The notes below the pieces were generated by a model, which searched no databases, had not been told where the DNA came from, and saw only the letters and a program-made list of their open reading frames with translations. Below, piece after piece: positions 1 to 13,535 of a stretch of DNA of 64,000 bases; positions within the stretch are counted from its first letter, which is position 1, and the number at the start of each line of letters is the position of its first letter. The DNA lies in assembly GCA_944548615.1 (NCBI GenBank), contig OX155952.1:24213417-24277416 (forward strand). Direction: 5' to 3'. The translations under genes and the position numbers were made by a program. Origin of the DNA: Micropterix aruncella. Lineage: Eukaryota > Arthropoda > Insecta > Lepidoptera > Micropterigidae.

Positions 1-1380
1 GTACAGTGAAACGTTTCATACCTTTTTTGCTTTTTTTTATTTTATCGTGTCCAACTGGAAGATGTACCGCCCGTGGCCGTGATAAAATTATGTAAAATAT
101 TACCTAACATTACCTAGTAATATAGTATCATTAATATTATTTCCATTTTGAAATGAATTAAATAACTACGTATACGCAATTAATATAGATTAATATCTGA
201 CTACATTAATGTCTTACATGAATGTAACGACTTTACCATAAAATTACTTTTACTTAAAAGTTAATTTAGATATGCTACCTACGAAACTGCTACCTACGAA
301 ACTAACCTTCGTAAATTTAGTCGAATAATGTTCTACAATGTTATTCAGCGGCACTTACATAATAGACAATAATATTAAGGAAAAGATATACTAAGTTGTC
401 AAACAATATATGTATGGATAATCATTAACCATTGGATATATGTATGTATACTCGTTTCATAATCCGCTCTTGTCGCCTGCTCAATTGTCTCGTTCGTTAT
501 AGTCTAGAATAACATTTTATATTCTACAGTGAAATACTATTAATAATAATAATACAAGTAGAATAATAATAATAATAAGAGTAGTAGAATAATAATAATG
601 GACTATAGTAGAATAATAGCTATAGCCTAGATTAACAGTGTAAAATAGTGATCAAGGATTTAAAATTATCTGTAAAATTAATTATTTTAGTTTAGGGAAA
701 TAAATAAATAAATAGTATGTAGATAGATAACTGTTTAAGTTAAAGAAATAAGCAATATAATTTTAAAAAGAAAATTGTCGAAATATACCTAGTTAGTGTA
801 ATATAGCCATTATAAAAATCCACATTATTAAAATGTCAAAATATCAAAATATAATCTTAAAAATAGTTTAAGCATGAAATCACAAGATACAAATACATAT
901 TATTATGTTTGAGGCATAATTACGCCTCACACATAATATTATGTGAATTCTGATTGCATGCTTTTGTTATTTGAAGAATATTTTTTGATAATTTGACATT
1001 TTAATAATTTAGGTTTTCTTAATGACTAATTATTATCGAAATTAATACATGATTTCTTTAAATAAAAGTTTCGTCTAATTTAATTAATATTTAATAATGA
1101 AGTACATGTCCATAATGAATTTCTTCAGTGGCAATCCTGCCACTGTCACCGCACCGCAGCCAATCTGCAGCAGTCCTTAATCCGGGACGTTATTTTTTCC
1201 ATAATGCGCGCGGTTTCATACGTTTCTATAGGTTCCAAATTTTCCGATAGTAATACGCACGGAATTTTACCGCAGTGCGCGCCTAGCCTTAAACGAATCG
1301 GGTCGTATGGCCCAACTGCACTGGGCTTGTTAGCACCCATAGACTTAGCATTTCCTTTAACAAAAGTTCCTTTTACAGTT
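1..1380. other. AT-rich DNA without a recognisable gene; short GC-richer block at 1146-1380
   Basis: Mostly low-complexity AT-rich sequence. It contains an AAT/AGT-type trinucleotide run at about 540-600 and an AAATAAATA run at about 697-716 that resembles the 3' tail of a LINE. The block 1146-1380 is GC-richer and has few stops in several frames. On the minus strand it reads as an 83-codon open frame ending near a helix-like stretch IMEKITSRIKDCCRLAAVR. I do not recognise it as any family, and it abuts a MITE copy, so it may be a fragment of an older element or a processed pseudogene. Confidence 0.4.
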
Positions 1381-1795
1381 ATGACACGACAGCCCATTAA
1401 AAGAGTGTGTAATGTTTTAAAGGGTTTTGAAGGGTTCTTATATGTATGTTTTCCTTTTTTTTATTCCAACATAATTTCTAAACTCTAAAACTGATTGGGA
1501 AATGTGTGGCATTTTTAATATCATTATGTCGTATCGAGTGTCATAGGGTGCCTTATCTGTCCAAATATAAAGTAAGTGGTTTTCTAATGCCCAAAAATCC
1601 AAATGTCAATAAATTAACATAAATATATCATGTTAAGTGTCAAATGAAAGTTCTGCTTGAGTACATTCCGAAAATATACAACTATCTATATGGATAAATA
1701 CATAACCTACATATATTTCCTAATAAAACCGTAACAAAAATAACTATTTAAATTCAAAATTTCACTTTCTGTTACGGTAGTCGTGTTTTTGTTAT
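1381..1795 (+). mobile_element. MITE family B copy 1 (TIR ACACGACTGCC, ~400 bp)
   Basis: A diverged member of a family present six times in the window (also at 14604, 15333, 26493, 53487 and 58907). The left end reads ACACGACAGCCC and the right end GGTAGTCGTGT, so the termini are inverted repeats of about 11 bp around ACACGACTGCC. Internal landmarks shared by all copies are a 'tatgtatgttttcc' block, 'cataa..tctaaac', 'gtcatagggtgcctta' and 'tatggataaatacataaacc'. There is no coding capacity. The superfamily cannot be assigned because no constant target-site duplication is visible. Confidence 0.7.
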
Positions 1796-1848
1796 TTTAA
1801 TATATTTAATTGTTTTATGAAACCGGAGATATCGCAGTTGTTTGACAT

Positions 1849-2065
1849 TATAAATAAGATAAAAACGAATTTACCTTGTGAATTTTGTAGCACCCGACGT
1901 TTCGGCGATGTTGCAGCCGCCGTTGTCTAGGATAGACGGAAAGAGCTGTCAATCTGTTGTTTCGCGGGTAGGTCGCATACATTTGTCAGTCTAATCTAGA
2001 CAACGGCGGCTGCAACGTCGTCGAAATATCGGGTGCTACAAAAATGACGGGGTAAATATATTTTT
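1849..2065. mobile_element. Penelope-like inverted-repeat remnant, copy 1 (palindrome)
   Basis: The two arms are inverted copies. The left runs through 'gtagcacccgacgtttcggc' and on to 'gccgccgttgtctag', and the right is its reverse complement at about 1990-2040, with an internal spacer of about 65 bp. The arms and spacer match the arms of the copy at 27974-28528, which encloses Penelope-type reverse-transcriptase sequence. I therefore read this as a pLTR-like fragment of the same retroelement, with the reverse transcriptase lost. Similar palindromes are at 26088, 53950 and 54590. Confidence 0.65.
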
Positions 2066-3154
2066 TATCTTAGTTGTAATTTTCTTTTTTTAAATTTTAG
2101 AAACTGTCCTATTGAAATACTGTACGCCGCGGCTAGGGCGGCAGAAGATTCCGCCTAGCGGCCAAATGGAGCGCGAGCGGTGGGCGGGCGGCGCCGCTAA
2201 TTCGCTATTCAATGGAAATCTCTTTTCGGCCCGATTAAAAGTGGCGCCACGGAAAGAAGTTCCCCGCGGGAAGATGTGCGTCGGCGAAGTTTCCGCCTGC
2301 GGCGCTGGCGTCCTATTCAGCGAACGCAACCGATCGAGTTTTATCGCTATCCGTTGTGTATTTCCTGAAAGGATCTTCGCATCCCTGGATGAATATTCTT
2401 ATATTTTCTTTTTTTTAATGTTCCAGTGATGATAATTCAAATTCTGATTTTGGATGAGGGCAAGAGCTACGATTTTTAAAGCAAATAACCTTAAACATAC
2501 AATTAAATTCCTGCCTGAACGCTTTAATTATTTATATTTATTAATATATTTAAGAATTAATGTCTATATAACATTGGTTTGCTTTAAAAAAGCATACCGA
2601 ATTACATTAACCTCATTATTATTCGAGTATGTCACCTAACTGGGACTAACCCGTTCAAGGGTGGACTATAGTAATTCTATTAACCCGATCAAATGCATGA
2701 TTTAAATGTAATAAGTGCATTATTTAAATGTTATAGTAACATGCTATAAAACTAAATATCTTTGACCTCGCAATTCCATTATAAATTGGACATTAAAATT
2801 AAACACTAAATTCCGTTAAATAGAGTGAGACAAAATAATAGATTGAAAACTGAAAGAAAAATAAAATTTATGACAAAGAAAAGAAATAAAAAGTCATGAA
2901 ATAGTCGTTAATATTAAATAATATTTTATATAACAATACCTAGACAAAGTAAATACAATGCAATTTCAATATATAATAACAAAATTTAAGAATTTTTGGT
3001 AATAATAATATAGTTATTAGTTGTTTATTTCTAAAATTTCTTCTGGTTTCAACTACATGAAAACCATTCTGGTTTCTTCATATTAATAGTTTGTTTATTA
3101 CAGTCTATTATAGGCCCCACTGTATTAAAGTCGGAAACAGACAGTATATTGTTT
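2066..3154. other. GC-rich block (2110-2345) followed by AT-rich DNA without a gene
   Basis: At 2110-2345 there is an abrupt GC- and CpG-rich segment. It is open in one + frame, and a T-rich stretch ending in 'aaattttag' precedes it like a splice acceptor. No domain is recognisable. It could be a host exon or promoter island, or an older repeat. From 2400 to 3154 the sequence is AT-rich with no feature I can support. Confidence 0.3.
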
Positions 3155-3159
3155 GTTTG

Positions 3160-3310
3160 TTTATACTCTTCATTGTGAAAATGTAACAATGGGCGGGTTT
3201 ATTGTCATATGACAATCTCTTACAACCAACCCTACTATGACGATTTATATGTATGTGTGCGTGTAACATGTCTGAAGTGTGTGTCTTGTTATTGCATTCG
3301 ATCGACAGAA
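3160..3310 (-). mobile_element. tRNA-derived SINE, 3' part (copy 2)
   Basis: This segment is the reverse complement of the 3' body of the SINE at 14125-14393. Shared blocks are the 'attgtcatatgacaat' palindrome, 'aaacccgccca', 'cacttcatagtaggg' and 'aataacaagacacacactt'. The tRNA-like head with A and B boxes is missing, so the copy is truncated at its 5' end, as expected for target-primed insertion. No coding potential. Confidence 0.75.
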
Positions 3311-4596
3311 CATTGGTATTGAGGTGAATGAAAACATGTTATTATACTCTAATATAACTATTGAACAATAAAATTGCGAAACGTTTTTTTTTTGGAATCA
3401 CGCTTCCCGCGCAACCTATATACAAAAACAAATATATAAATTAGACTAGATACAAGCTTACAAGGTAAAGTATCGTTTTTAAATACCAAATACCTTATTT
3501 GTGCCTTGCCATTTGTGTAGCAATGTGAATCGCCTATTTTGCTTAACAGAATAAAAGCAATTCGGTTATTTTTGTCACAGAATACAATCGATACTCCTGT
3601 CTACTTGCATAGTTCCAGCAATGTATTGGCCTTTTTACGTATATACACTTGATGCAGGTTTCGTTAGATTAATTAAGGCAGTCGCTTCGCGCTTAATTGA
3701 CAGTGCAGTCGTGTCATTGTTAGTGAAACTGGTCTCACACGTATGCTGGATGTGACGTTTGAACTGACACGATGGGAATTTTTATTGCTTCGAATATTGC
3801 GAAACACACTGGGGGGGGGGGGGGGCTTGATAACTAGTAACCAAATTGGATTTGACTTTAAAAATGGTATGCTTGTTATGAAAATATTTTAATGCGAATA
3901 TCATCCGTTGATACAAGTTTTTAAACCGGGATATTTCGCGATATCTGACTTGTAGATATTGTGGATAAATAGATATTTTGTAATTGATTGAGCAGTTTGG
4001 TATTTCGCCTATTTGTCTGTGAATTTTTTTGTTACGCAGTATCGACCAAGGTTAGATTTTCTTTGAATTTGGCATGAATGTTCCTTGAAGTCATTAAAAG
4101 GGACGTCAGTGTAAGGTTTTTCTTATTCCTGTCGTGTCCAAAAACAGAACTTTTGAAACAGCAACCATCTTGAAAAAGAATTCTTGAATCTTGCATCACT
4201 TGGTCAAAAAAATATATAATAATTTTTTTATTACAAAAATGTGTAATTTTTAAAGTAATCAAGATTTTTATCTATGACACTAAACGTGAATTAAATGGAA
4301 CCTTTTATCTTTGCAGTCGTACAGTTAGAGCTATGTGGATAATTAAATATTTTCATGGATCTGAGGGCTGCAACTGGCGTCATAAGGACCACCCCAACAG
4401 AGAGATTAAAATTGTATATAATTTCAATACGATGTTGATTAATGAGTTGAATTTTGATATTATTACTACTTATAGCGCAATTAATAGCTTTCCCTAGTTG
4501 TAACGCTCTGGGTACACCTTTCATACAAAAATCTCAATTTTCCTTTATTTATCAAATAATAATAAAAAAGTACGCACGTCTGTTATTCCGTTTCAT
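3311..4596. other. AT-rich DNA, no gene seen; 15-G homopolymer
   Basis: No gene or repeat family could be supported here. A run of 15 G residues lies at 3811-3825. The open frames are short and look random. Confidence 0.4.
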
Positions 4597-6040
<1,444 letters not shown>

Positions 6041-6806
6041 GAGATATTCCGACCAAAATGTCACAATGTGATTTCGGTCCAACGAGGTATTTATGTACCA
6101 AATTTCAAATCTCTAAGTCCAGTATCTCGAGATTGAAATATAACTATTGCGCCCCGGTGAACCGATTTAAACCACAACCTTTCCAACTCTATCCATCACC
6201 AAATTATGCCTGCATACCCAATTTGGGATTTGGGCGCTATAGTGGAGGAATACACACAGACACACACATAGATACTTCAATCTGGAAATGGACCTAATCT
6301 TCTAAGATGGGCTCAAAATGGATATTTCCTTCTTCGTGTCGTTTTTTTTAACACAATATTTTGCCTCCTCGTTAGTTGGTAGGCCCGGAAAGTAAAATTC
6401 CTTGGTTGTTTCATGTACGAACAAAGATGTGTTTCCAATTATTGAGGTATATATATGGTAAATGAAAAGCAGAAATAGCCGAAAATGCCAAAATACATGT
6501 GCTCGTCTCATCTGAACATAATTGATGATTTATAAAAAATATGAAACAAAGCCCCTGAATACCGTCTATCTATCTGTCTGTTTGAACGCACTAATCTAAA
6601 GAACCGCTATACGGGTTTATGTGTGGTTTCGATGTTCGTTACATGGTCTTACGATGGTTCCTTAAATATAATCAATATATCTAAAAACGGGATGTTGCCA
6701 CTGTTCACTGACAAGTTTAACGTACATATTAACACTGATGGTTGTATAATTGAAGGTTCAAAGTCAAAACTATAAAAAGTCTATGGGACTTTTGCACTTT
6801 CATTTA
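6041..6806. other. Probable decayed retroelement 3' region (6041-6300), then unannotated DNA
   Basis: The segment 6050-6300 has phrases typical of insect LINE 3' regions, including 'accaaatttcaaatctc', a mixed-sequence body and an ACACAC-rich end at 6250-6272, but no reverse-transcriptase motif survives. From 6300 to 6806 I see nothing I can support. Confidence 0.2.
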
Positions 6807-7215
6807 TCGATTTAAAACTGGTCCAGAGAAGTCATCCAACTCTATCGTTGCTTCTCATATATCTCACGCAGAGGAAACCACGTGTATCTTTTTAGCCACT
6901 TAATTCTAATAGTCCTCTTTATTTGCGCCTCTCAGGCAGATTTTAGGCTAGTATTGACCAGGTCTTCAGGGGGCTTACCTAAAATAAAATTGACCGTAAC
7001 CGATATTAAAGTCGATTTAAAACTGGACCAGAGAAGTTATCTAACTCTATCGTTGCTTCTCATATATCTCACGCAGAGCAAACCACGTGTATGTTCTTAG
7101 CCAAATACTTCTCATAGCCCTCTTTATTACTACATAATCCAGTCTTTGCGCCTCAGTTTCAGGCAGATTTTAGGCTAGACTTTTTCAGGTCTACAGGGCA
7201 ATAGCAAAAGGCTAT
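6807..7215. repeat. Imperfect tandem duplication, period about 205 bp
   Basis: The block beginning 'tcgatttaaaactgg' at 6807 recurs at 7012. The two copies keep the same order of landmarks: 'cagagaagt', 'ctctatcgttgcttctcata', 'tctcacgcagag', 'accacgtgtat', 'gcctc', 'caggcagattttaggctag' and 'caggtct'. The copies differ by substitutions and small indels, so the duplication is not recent. No coding role is evident. Confidence 0.85.
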
Positions 7216-7640
7216 TGTTGGTCTGAGGACACTGTAGTGCCTAGCGCTCCTAGTTAAGAAAAGCTATATGGCACTGTTCTTATTATACATACATAATCTC
7301 ATTATAATCAATTTCATTTCGTTATCTTTTAAAAATACCAACGTTTGCCATGTAGTATATATAAATGAAAATGTATGTAAATAATAATAGTATGTAAATA
7401 ATACAAGTAGGTAAATGTATATATTTATATATAAATAAGAATAATATATGTATAATGTTTAATATTATATAAACATGTAAATATCACCATAGTTCTAAAT
7501 TACGTGCGCATCTTAATTTAAAAGAAAAGAATCTACCCTAGTACGGGCATTAACCTAGTTGGGTAGTTTTTAAGAAATAATTTTTGTACTACTTTCTCTT
7601 AAATAAAGCATTATTATTATTATTATTATTATTATTAAAT
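7216..7640 (+). mobile_element. Possible LINE 3' end with (ATT)n tail
   Basis: AT-rich DNA ending with 'taaataaagc' and then an ATT trinucleotide run to about 7636. An AATAAA followed by a simple repeat is the usual 3' terminus of several insect LINE clades. No reverse-transcriptase or RNase H motif is visible upstream, so this is only a structural guess. Confidence 0.3.
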
Positions 7641-9699
7641 CGGTGAAAGTATTTTAAACCGAGACCACCGAATTTTCTCCTCGCTGTCACACTATAACTG
7701 TTAGAATTGTATTAAATCTATATATGTTGTTGTTGCTTATGTTTTTACTCCAATTTGTAGACAATATAATGGCAATCAAAATGTGACAAAAATGCCACAA
7801 GTTTTAAAATATATTAATTTTATTAAAAGCAAGCAACATTTTTGAATAACTCCTGTTGCCGATCTCATACCGCAAAAAGTTTAACAAACTAAATTAATTG
7901 ACATAATTTATTTATGGAGGGTGTGGGGGGGGGCTTTACATGGGGACCTATTGAGGTGGATTCTAGTTAAACTATAACTGGCTCTTAAAATAACTCGAGC
8001 GCTCGCGCGAAAATTATAAAAATGATAGGGCAGGCAACATTTTTGCCGGGGCCGGGAAATGCTAGCCGCTGTAGTTAAGAAAGTTGTATTTTGTTGAATA
8101 TAGTATTTTTTTGGATATTTTGTTGAATATAATATAAAATTGCTCGTTTTCATAATATTTGGCAATCGGCTGGACGAATCTGGAAATGCCGTCTCCTTTT
8201 AGAGACAGTCCCAATATTTATTCTGAATTATCCGTATTATAGATGACTAATATTTCCCAATGTTTTCAAAGTGGACTGTTTCATTTATTTTGGGGCCTTA
8301 AATCGGCAATTTAGGACACAAATATTTGAATGGGGGTTTGTAGTATTATTTTGCGGAATTTGGATAAGTCAGTGTATGAAAAAAATGCAGTTTGAAGTAG
8401 AAACTAAGCAAACAGTACTAATCTTCAAGTTTCTGGCGAGTAAGCAGGATTAGATCAGCGGCAGCGAAGCACTTTGCGAATTTCGAATATAAAATCTTTT
8501 CGGTAAATGCGTATGCTTTTTAAAAAAGTGTTATGCGGTAAGAGACAACTGCACACACATATTTGAGCCAGCTCGCTAGTGCGCGGTGAATTCGTCCTGA
8601 CTGGCCTTTCCATTCACCGCCATCTGTCAGCACCATCCTGAATAACTTAGCAACTATCGGAACCCGGGAAGGAGCATGAAACAAAGTAGGGTATAATAGG
8701 GATCGACGTAAAGGACGCACCTGTTAGCGCAGACATTGACAAGACTTATGATAATCCTATGTTATTAAAAAAAACTACCCTCTCAGGCACAGTTTACGTT
8801 AATATAGGGTATTTAAGCGCATCGCACGCACTCGCGGAAATTCGCTAGACGTATGGCGGTATTTGCTATAAAAAATACTATATTATTCCATAATTATAAC
8901 ATAATTTGAATTAAATGAACTGAACAGTTATAAAATTGATGTGATAGAAATAAATGCATAGGTATAATAATAATATAATTCTATCATTCTACCCTAGTAA
9001 TAATTTTGAACTATTCCATCGTCGGACGCTTATTTCCAAAATGTCCTAAAATAGGAAATTTACAATGTGATATAATGATAGCTCTAACGATATAAATAAA
9101 CACGTGTTCCAGGGATTTTAACATTCAACCCCTATGAGGTTGCAACTGTGGATGATTGTTTATCCGTTATTATAAAGGGGAAATTCGGATAAAATATTTA
9201 ACACAATTATATAAGATTTTCTAACACAATTATTTAACACAATTATTATAAGATACTGGTTCAAGGGTATGGCTAATTACGTCCGCTAACAGTTAAAATG
9301 GGGTTAGAAGTCTTAGATTTATATTTTGATTGATATGATGATTGATTGATTTGAAAACGACTTGCTCTCCTATCGTTGCGAATAAAACCCTGTTGGGGGT
9401 TTGAGTAAATTACTCCCCTGAGAGGGTAAAAAAGGGGTATCGCAATTTTACCAATTTTGGAAGAAATACTCCTTTCACTAGACTAGTGAAATATTGCTAT
9501 GGCATCAATACCGGTAATCAATATATGGTACTACCCGTGGCATCAAGTGAATAGCTACGTTATTTTATAAGTAGATGTCACCAGGTCAAAATTTAGCCCA
9601 CTTCTTAACAAACTACGTTCTTAGAAAACTATTTTAGATTCCTTCGGTAATCCACCAGATAAATCGCTGCTTTGTAGGAAATGTGTCACCCGAGGAAAT
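7641..9699. other. No supported gene; mixed AT-rich DNA
   Basis: I found no domain, RNA gene or clear repeat structure. A somewhat GC-richer patch at 8520-8720 has an open minus-strand frame of 66 codons with no recognisable similarity. A short G run is at 7925-7934. Confidence 0.3.
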
Positions 9700-11946
9700 T
9701 ATTTTATTGAATTCGCCTATTCGAGGAGTATCCCGGGCGGGAGTTAAATCATGAGTTGACCAGCCACAAAACAAGCAGGTTTTACATGGAACTTGCTCCT
9801 AGTTAAATAGATAGGCAATTATATAGTTAACGATTGTCCATTGCCGAGGGCATGCCCGACATTCCAGGATATTATAACGGCTGTTGCCAACTTATCACAC
9901 TAGAATAAGTCACGAAGACAACCTACCGTCCAGTTCTGCCACACACCCGACAAATTCCAACCTCAAACCTCAAGGCAGTTGGACGGTATCGACTACAACG
10001 GGCGAACTCGTCACCCCAGGCTGGTATAACGATATGTGATCGTTCTTTCAGCCATGGGATGAGCGTAGAAGACTTAGAGACAATACAAATCTACTGTCCA
10101 GCTATACCAACGTGCCCGACAGAAGCCAACGCCTTACGGCGAGGCACCGGTAAAAGTTAACCAGCGGGCAGCCTCGCCCCCTGTCTACCAGTTTCGGAAA
10201 GATATGTCCGTCTGGAATTAACCATAAACATACCTCCTTCCTCCCGACTTCGGTCCTGTTGCGGGACCGAAGTCGCTTGCGCGGCCCCTACCTGTTGTAT
10301 TTCAGCGGTAATTAAATAAGAATGAATCGCGGACCTGGGCTTCCTTTGCCCGTCATACCAGTCGGGATCTAGTGGCCATTATGTCGTTTTAAGAATGGTA
10401 TGCCAACAGGTCAACATGCACCCCCGCTGCTTAGGAGACTGTATATTTCCATAGTCTTGTAGGAACTTCGTCCTACATATCAAGTCAACAAAAGCATAGA
10501 TTCTAAAGAAATCTATAAACCAAACACAATCAATTCTACACGTGTAACTGTCATTAAATTCCATCTAATTTCGGTAAATAATGCAGTCGCAAGCCGGTGA
10601 CTTATATAAATTTCTTCTGATCGATTCAATCGACACACTTATTTCCCCCACGCTCTCAGCATTGCATCATGCATTACAGTATATAAACCCATACATTTGA
10701 CTAATTAATTATCATCCTCGGTCATTCGCCCACACCGGTTCATCATTCTCGTACGGTCGCCTTCCGCGCTCACACCTCGCATTATCATTCTAGGGTAGTC
10801 ACCCTACGCGATCATCATCACTCAAGTCTCTCGCCGCGCCTCATACTTCAACCACACATCCGCGATATCAATCTTCGAGCACTCACTTACTAACTGCGCG
10901 CCGCGACTCAATATTCGGAAGCGTTACATCTGGAAATCATCAACCAAGTTCTTCAATAAACAAATTCAGCTTCATCAAGAACGCCTTTCATTACGGAGAA
11001 AACCCCCTGATGATACCACCTCCTCACTCACGAGCAAATTGGAGTCCAGTGAGGAGTGGTCCCTCACAGTCTTCAGACTCCTTCAGCAATTAGTCAGAGT
11101 GCACAACCGATTAGCGTCGCCGAAGGATGCGTAAACGATCCAGTAACGCCGAAAGGCAATCCCCAGGAGAAATCAATCCACCATATGTGAGGCCTGAGAC
11201 GGGAGAGTCTTACCCGGGGCTGCCTTCCACACGAGGAGTCTTTTGAATAGGAGTTGAATCATGAGTTGGGGCGATCCGAGAATAATTAGGATATTTTAGC
11301 CCAAGCTGCACGAAACCATTCGTTACCATTCACCCAGTGGGAGGAGGAGAGTTTTGTCCGTCCTCTAGTCTGTTCACGAATTCGAAGTCGCTTGCGCCGG
11401 TTCTGCCTGCTATAGCGGAATTTCTCTCGCAGGCTCTTGGGGCCCTTTGCTCACTCGGGATTGGGGGCGAACCGGCCGTTTCTATGCTGCTTTTCCTGCG
11501 ATTTGCCGGCTAAGCAGCGTAGTTAGAAAACCAGCTAGTGCACAACCACCACGGCCGCCTGAAGTGTTCCCCCGGCGCACAAAAAATCACAACTATCACA
11601 AATTGCATGATACAACCGCAGGCAGAGTTCACTCCGCCTTTTCCGGGGCAGTTCCTCTTCGGAGAGGCTGCCGGGCAGGGGTTGAACCGGAGGTTGGAAA
11701 GGGTATCCGAAAGCGTAGATATTATTCGTAGATCACTGATAAATCTACACGGCCTCGTTCTGCCTCTGAATTAGCCGCCCTAAGCAATTGCCCGACGCAC
11801 TGGAGATCCATCTGCTAACAACTGCAGGGTACAGCTGCATGCAGAGTTCACCGAGATCTTCCAAGATGTTGCTTCTACGAGGAGCCTATCGAATGGGAAC
11901 CGAGCTATGAGTGAGATGATTCGGTAACGCAGACTGACCATAAGCC
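9700..11946 (-). repeat. GC-rich interspersed repeat family A, decayed and possibly composite
   Basis: The segment about 9715-10330 is the reverse complement of the family copy in the intron at 21430-21640. Shared blocks are 'caacgcctta', 'ggcgaggcacc', 'gcgggcagcctcgccccc' and 'cttagagacaa'. Related material recurs at 22960-23560 and 62050-62660. A degenerate motif of the form 'acgaggag..t...ataggagttgaatcatgagttg' repeats at about 9715, 11225, 11660 and 11875. Phrases such as 'gaagtcgcttgcgcggcc' also recur at 10270 and 11385 and, as 'gaaggcgcttgcgcggcc', at 23092. No enzyme motif is visible. I cannot classify it; a non-autonomous element or retroelement leader is possible. Confidence 0.6.
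10640..10990 (+). promoter_or_regulatory. LTR-like promoter segment: TATA box and downstream AATAAA
   Basis: A TATATAAA at 10680-10687 is followed about 270 bp later by AATAAA at 10955-10960, within a CA-rich, GC-mixed body unlike its neighbours. The TATA / transcribed region / polyadenylation signal order is that of an LTR. I could not find a second copy, a primer binding site or TG..CA ends with a duplication, so it could equally be an unrelated promoter. It lies inside the family A region. Confidence 0.2.
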
Positions 11947-12100
11947 TTAACCGCCCTACCTTTGGGTTATTATTCAAAAACTAATTATAATCATTAGATT
12001 TCTTAATAGCAATACTTGTTTACAATATAATAGTTTTTTTACAAAATAGACCTGTTTATGACCCTTGTTTGTATTTAGAATAGTAGCAATAAATTGACGT

Positions 12101-12750
12101 TACACGTACGCTTAAACCTGGATACCAGGTCATCAAGGCATACCCGGCAACGAAGAGGCCGACAGACTGGCAAAACTGGGCACACTGGAATGCCCGGTGG
12201 AGCCAGTTGTAGGGGTCCCCTTCGCTACAGGTAAAAAAATCATCAGGGACTGCTTGGAGCAGGAACATCGGGCATCCTGGAAGCAGAGCCAGGGTTGTGG
12301 CCAGGCAAACGCCATGGTGGAGCAACCACTACAAAAGAAAACCAAGGACCTACTTGACATGAGCAAGAAGAACCCTAGAACCGCTATCGGTCTCCTCACC
12401 GGACACACTACCCTTAGAGCACATCTATTCAACCGTGGCTTGACCGAGAGCAAGGACTGCCGAATATGTGGCGAAGAACCTGAAGACAGCATACACATCG
12501 TTGGTCGCTGCCCAGGCCTCGCCGCAAAAAGACACAGTTTACTGGGACGAGCCTTTCTCGAACCCAGCGATCTGCCCAACTTGAAGGTCAGTGATCTACT
12601 TGGACTGGTAAGAAGTACTGGGCTACTAGCTGACCACTGACCTAACCACAAAGTGTATAGTTACAAAAGATATTTTAGATCCAGGTGACTTCAAGGGCTG
12701 GAAACAAGCTCCCCACTCCGTTTACTACTACTACTACTACACGTACGCTT
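12101..12750 (+). mobile_element. 5'-truncated LINE (RNase H end) with 13-bp target-site duplication
   Basis: The inserted DNA runs from 12114 to 12737 and is bracketed by identical 13-bp copies of TACACGTACGCTT at 12101-12113 and 12738-12750. Its 3' end is a TAC trinucleotide run. These are the hallmarks of target-primed reverse transcription with 5' truncation. The coding part belongs to a non-LTR element with an RNase H domain. The perfect TSD implies that this is a relatively young insertion. Confidence 0.9.
12117..12640 (+). pseudogene. LINE ORF2 C-terminus: RNase H end plus CCHC zinc-finger region
   Basis: The open frame starts inside the RNase H domain. It shows the conserved closing motif HQGIPGNEEADRLAKLG (His, Gly-Asn-Glu, Ala-Asp), which carries the catalytic His and the last acidic residue. 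About 115 residues later comes a cysteine-histidine cluster, CRICGEEPEDSIHIVGRCP, which is typical of the C-terminus of R1/jockey/I-type LINE polyproteins. The frame is open to the stop at 12640. Endonuclease and reverse transcriptase are absent because of 5' truncation, so the copy cannot mobilise itself. RNase H in these elements removes RNA from the RNA:DNA hybrid. The clade is not certain. Confidence 0.85.
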
Positions 12751-12870
12751 TGTAGGTTTCGGTTTATTTTCTTTCTTTTTTTGTACTTGAACGTACTGGA
12801 TACGGCTTGTTACTTTTGGGCAATAATATAGCGAACGTATCTCGTACGTTCGTTTAGGTAGGGCGGTTAA

Positions 12871-13531
12871 GCTGCATTCCCTGTTCACCTCGAAAATATA
12901 CATAGACGCGAGGTGTCAATTGCTGCAAGTGAACCCGCCGCCCTAGGAAGTTATAACGACTGTTTGGTGAAGAAATACAATACACAGTTATGCACCTCCA
13001 ACGGCCAGTAATAGTCATACAGAGAGGCAACTGGGAATTGCTAACTGTTACGGAACTGACAGTTAGAATACATAGTTGTCTGTCTCGGTTAGTCAGATGC
13101 CCAGTGAAGTATTGCCCGCGTGGCACCGACCAGCGGCTGACGAGAAAAAAGCAAATTAATTTCGTATTTCCATGGAGCTATGAGGTTTGACATGGATCCA
13201 GAGAGTGGGCGGAGGGCAAAAAGTTGTGCCTCGATATGCGAGAATCGTGTCGCGGCCTCGTCACCCCTCTCGCCAGCCTCTCGCCAAATTACAATCGCTC
13301 GCTCGTCGCGTCGCCCGCCTCGCACTGCCTTGTTTGGGAAATGCCAGTCACGCCGCGCCATCGCGTCATCCATTATTGCTTTTAATAATTAAATTACGAT
13401 TCAGCCGACAACACGACTCGACGAACGCGTTCGCTGCGACCATTCCTGACTGATTTATGAAACGTCTCCAAAATCATATAATGCACGCGGGGACGGGGAA
13501 TCCCCTTGGCGGAACGGACTTATAAAAAGGT
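12871..13531. other. Mixed GC-richer DNA without a recognisable gene
   Basis: Several overlapping open frames exist on both strands (12990-13453), but none shows a domain, and they shadow one another. This is probably the continuation of the family A repeat that the TTAA element at 11951 interrupts. Confidence 0.3.
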
Positions 13532-13535
13532 TTAA

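Larger units (their letters stand above)
11951..12866. mobile_element. TTAA-flanked MITE with a LINE inserted in it
   Basis: TTAA at 11947-11950 is followed by CCGCCCTACCT. The exact inverse, AGGTAGGGCGG followed by TTAA at 12867-12870, closes the element. A TTAA duplication with short C-rich inverted ends is the piggyBac-superfamily signature, although the ends begin CCG rather than CCC. Removing the 0.64-kb LINE insertion and its target duplication leaves an element of about 280 bp. There is no transposase. The element lies within family A DNA and is itself interrupted, so it gives a three-step insertion order. Confidence 0.7.

Noticed and set aside
10640..10990. Complete LTR retrotransposon
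   Set aside because: TATA and AATAAA are present, but no paired LTR, primer binding site or gag/pol sequence was found within reach.
12133..12651. 172-codon minus-strand frame
   Set aside because: Antisense shadow of the LINE RNase H/CCHC frame on the + strand.
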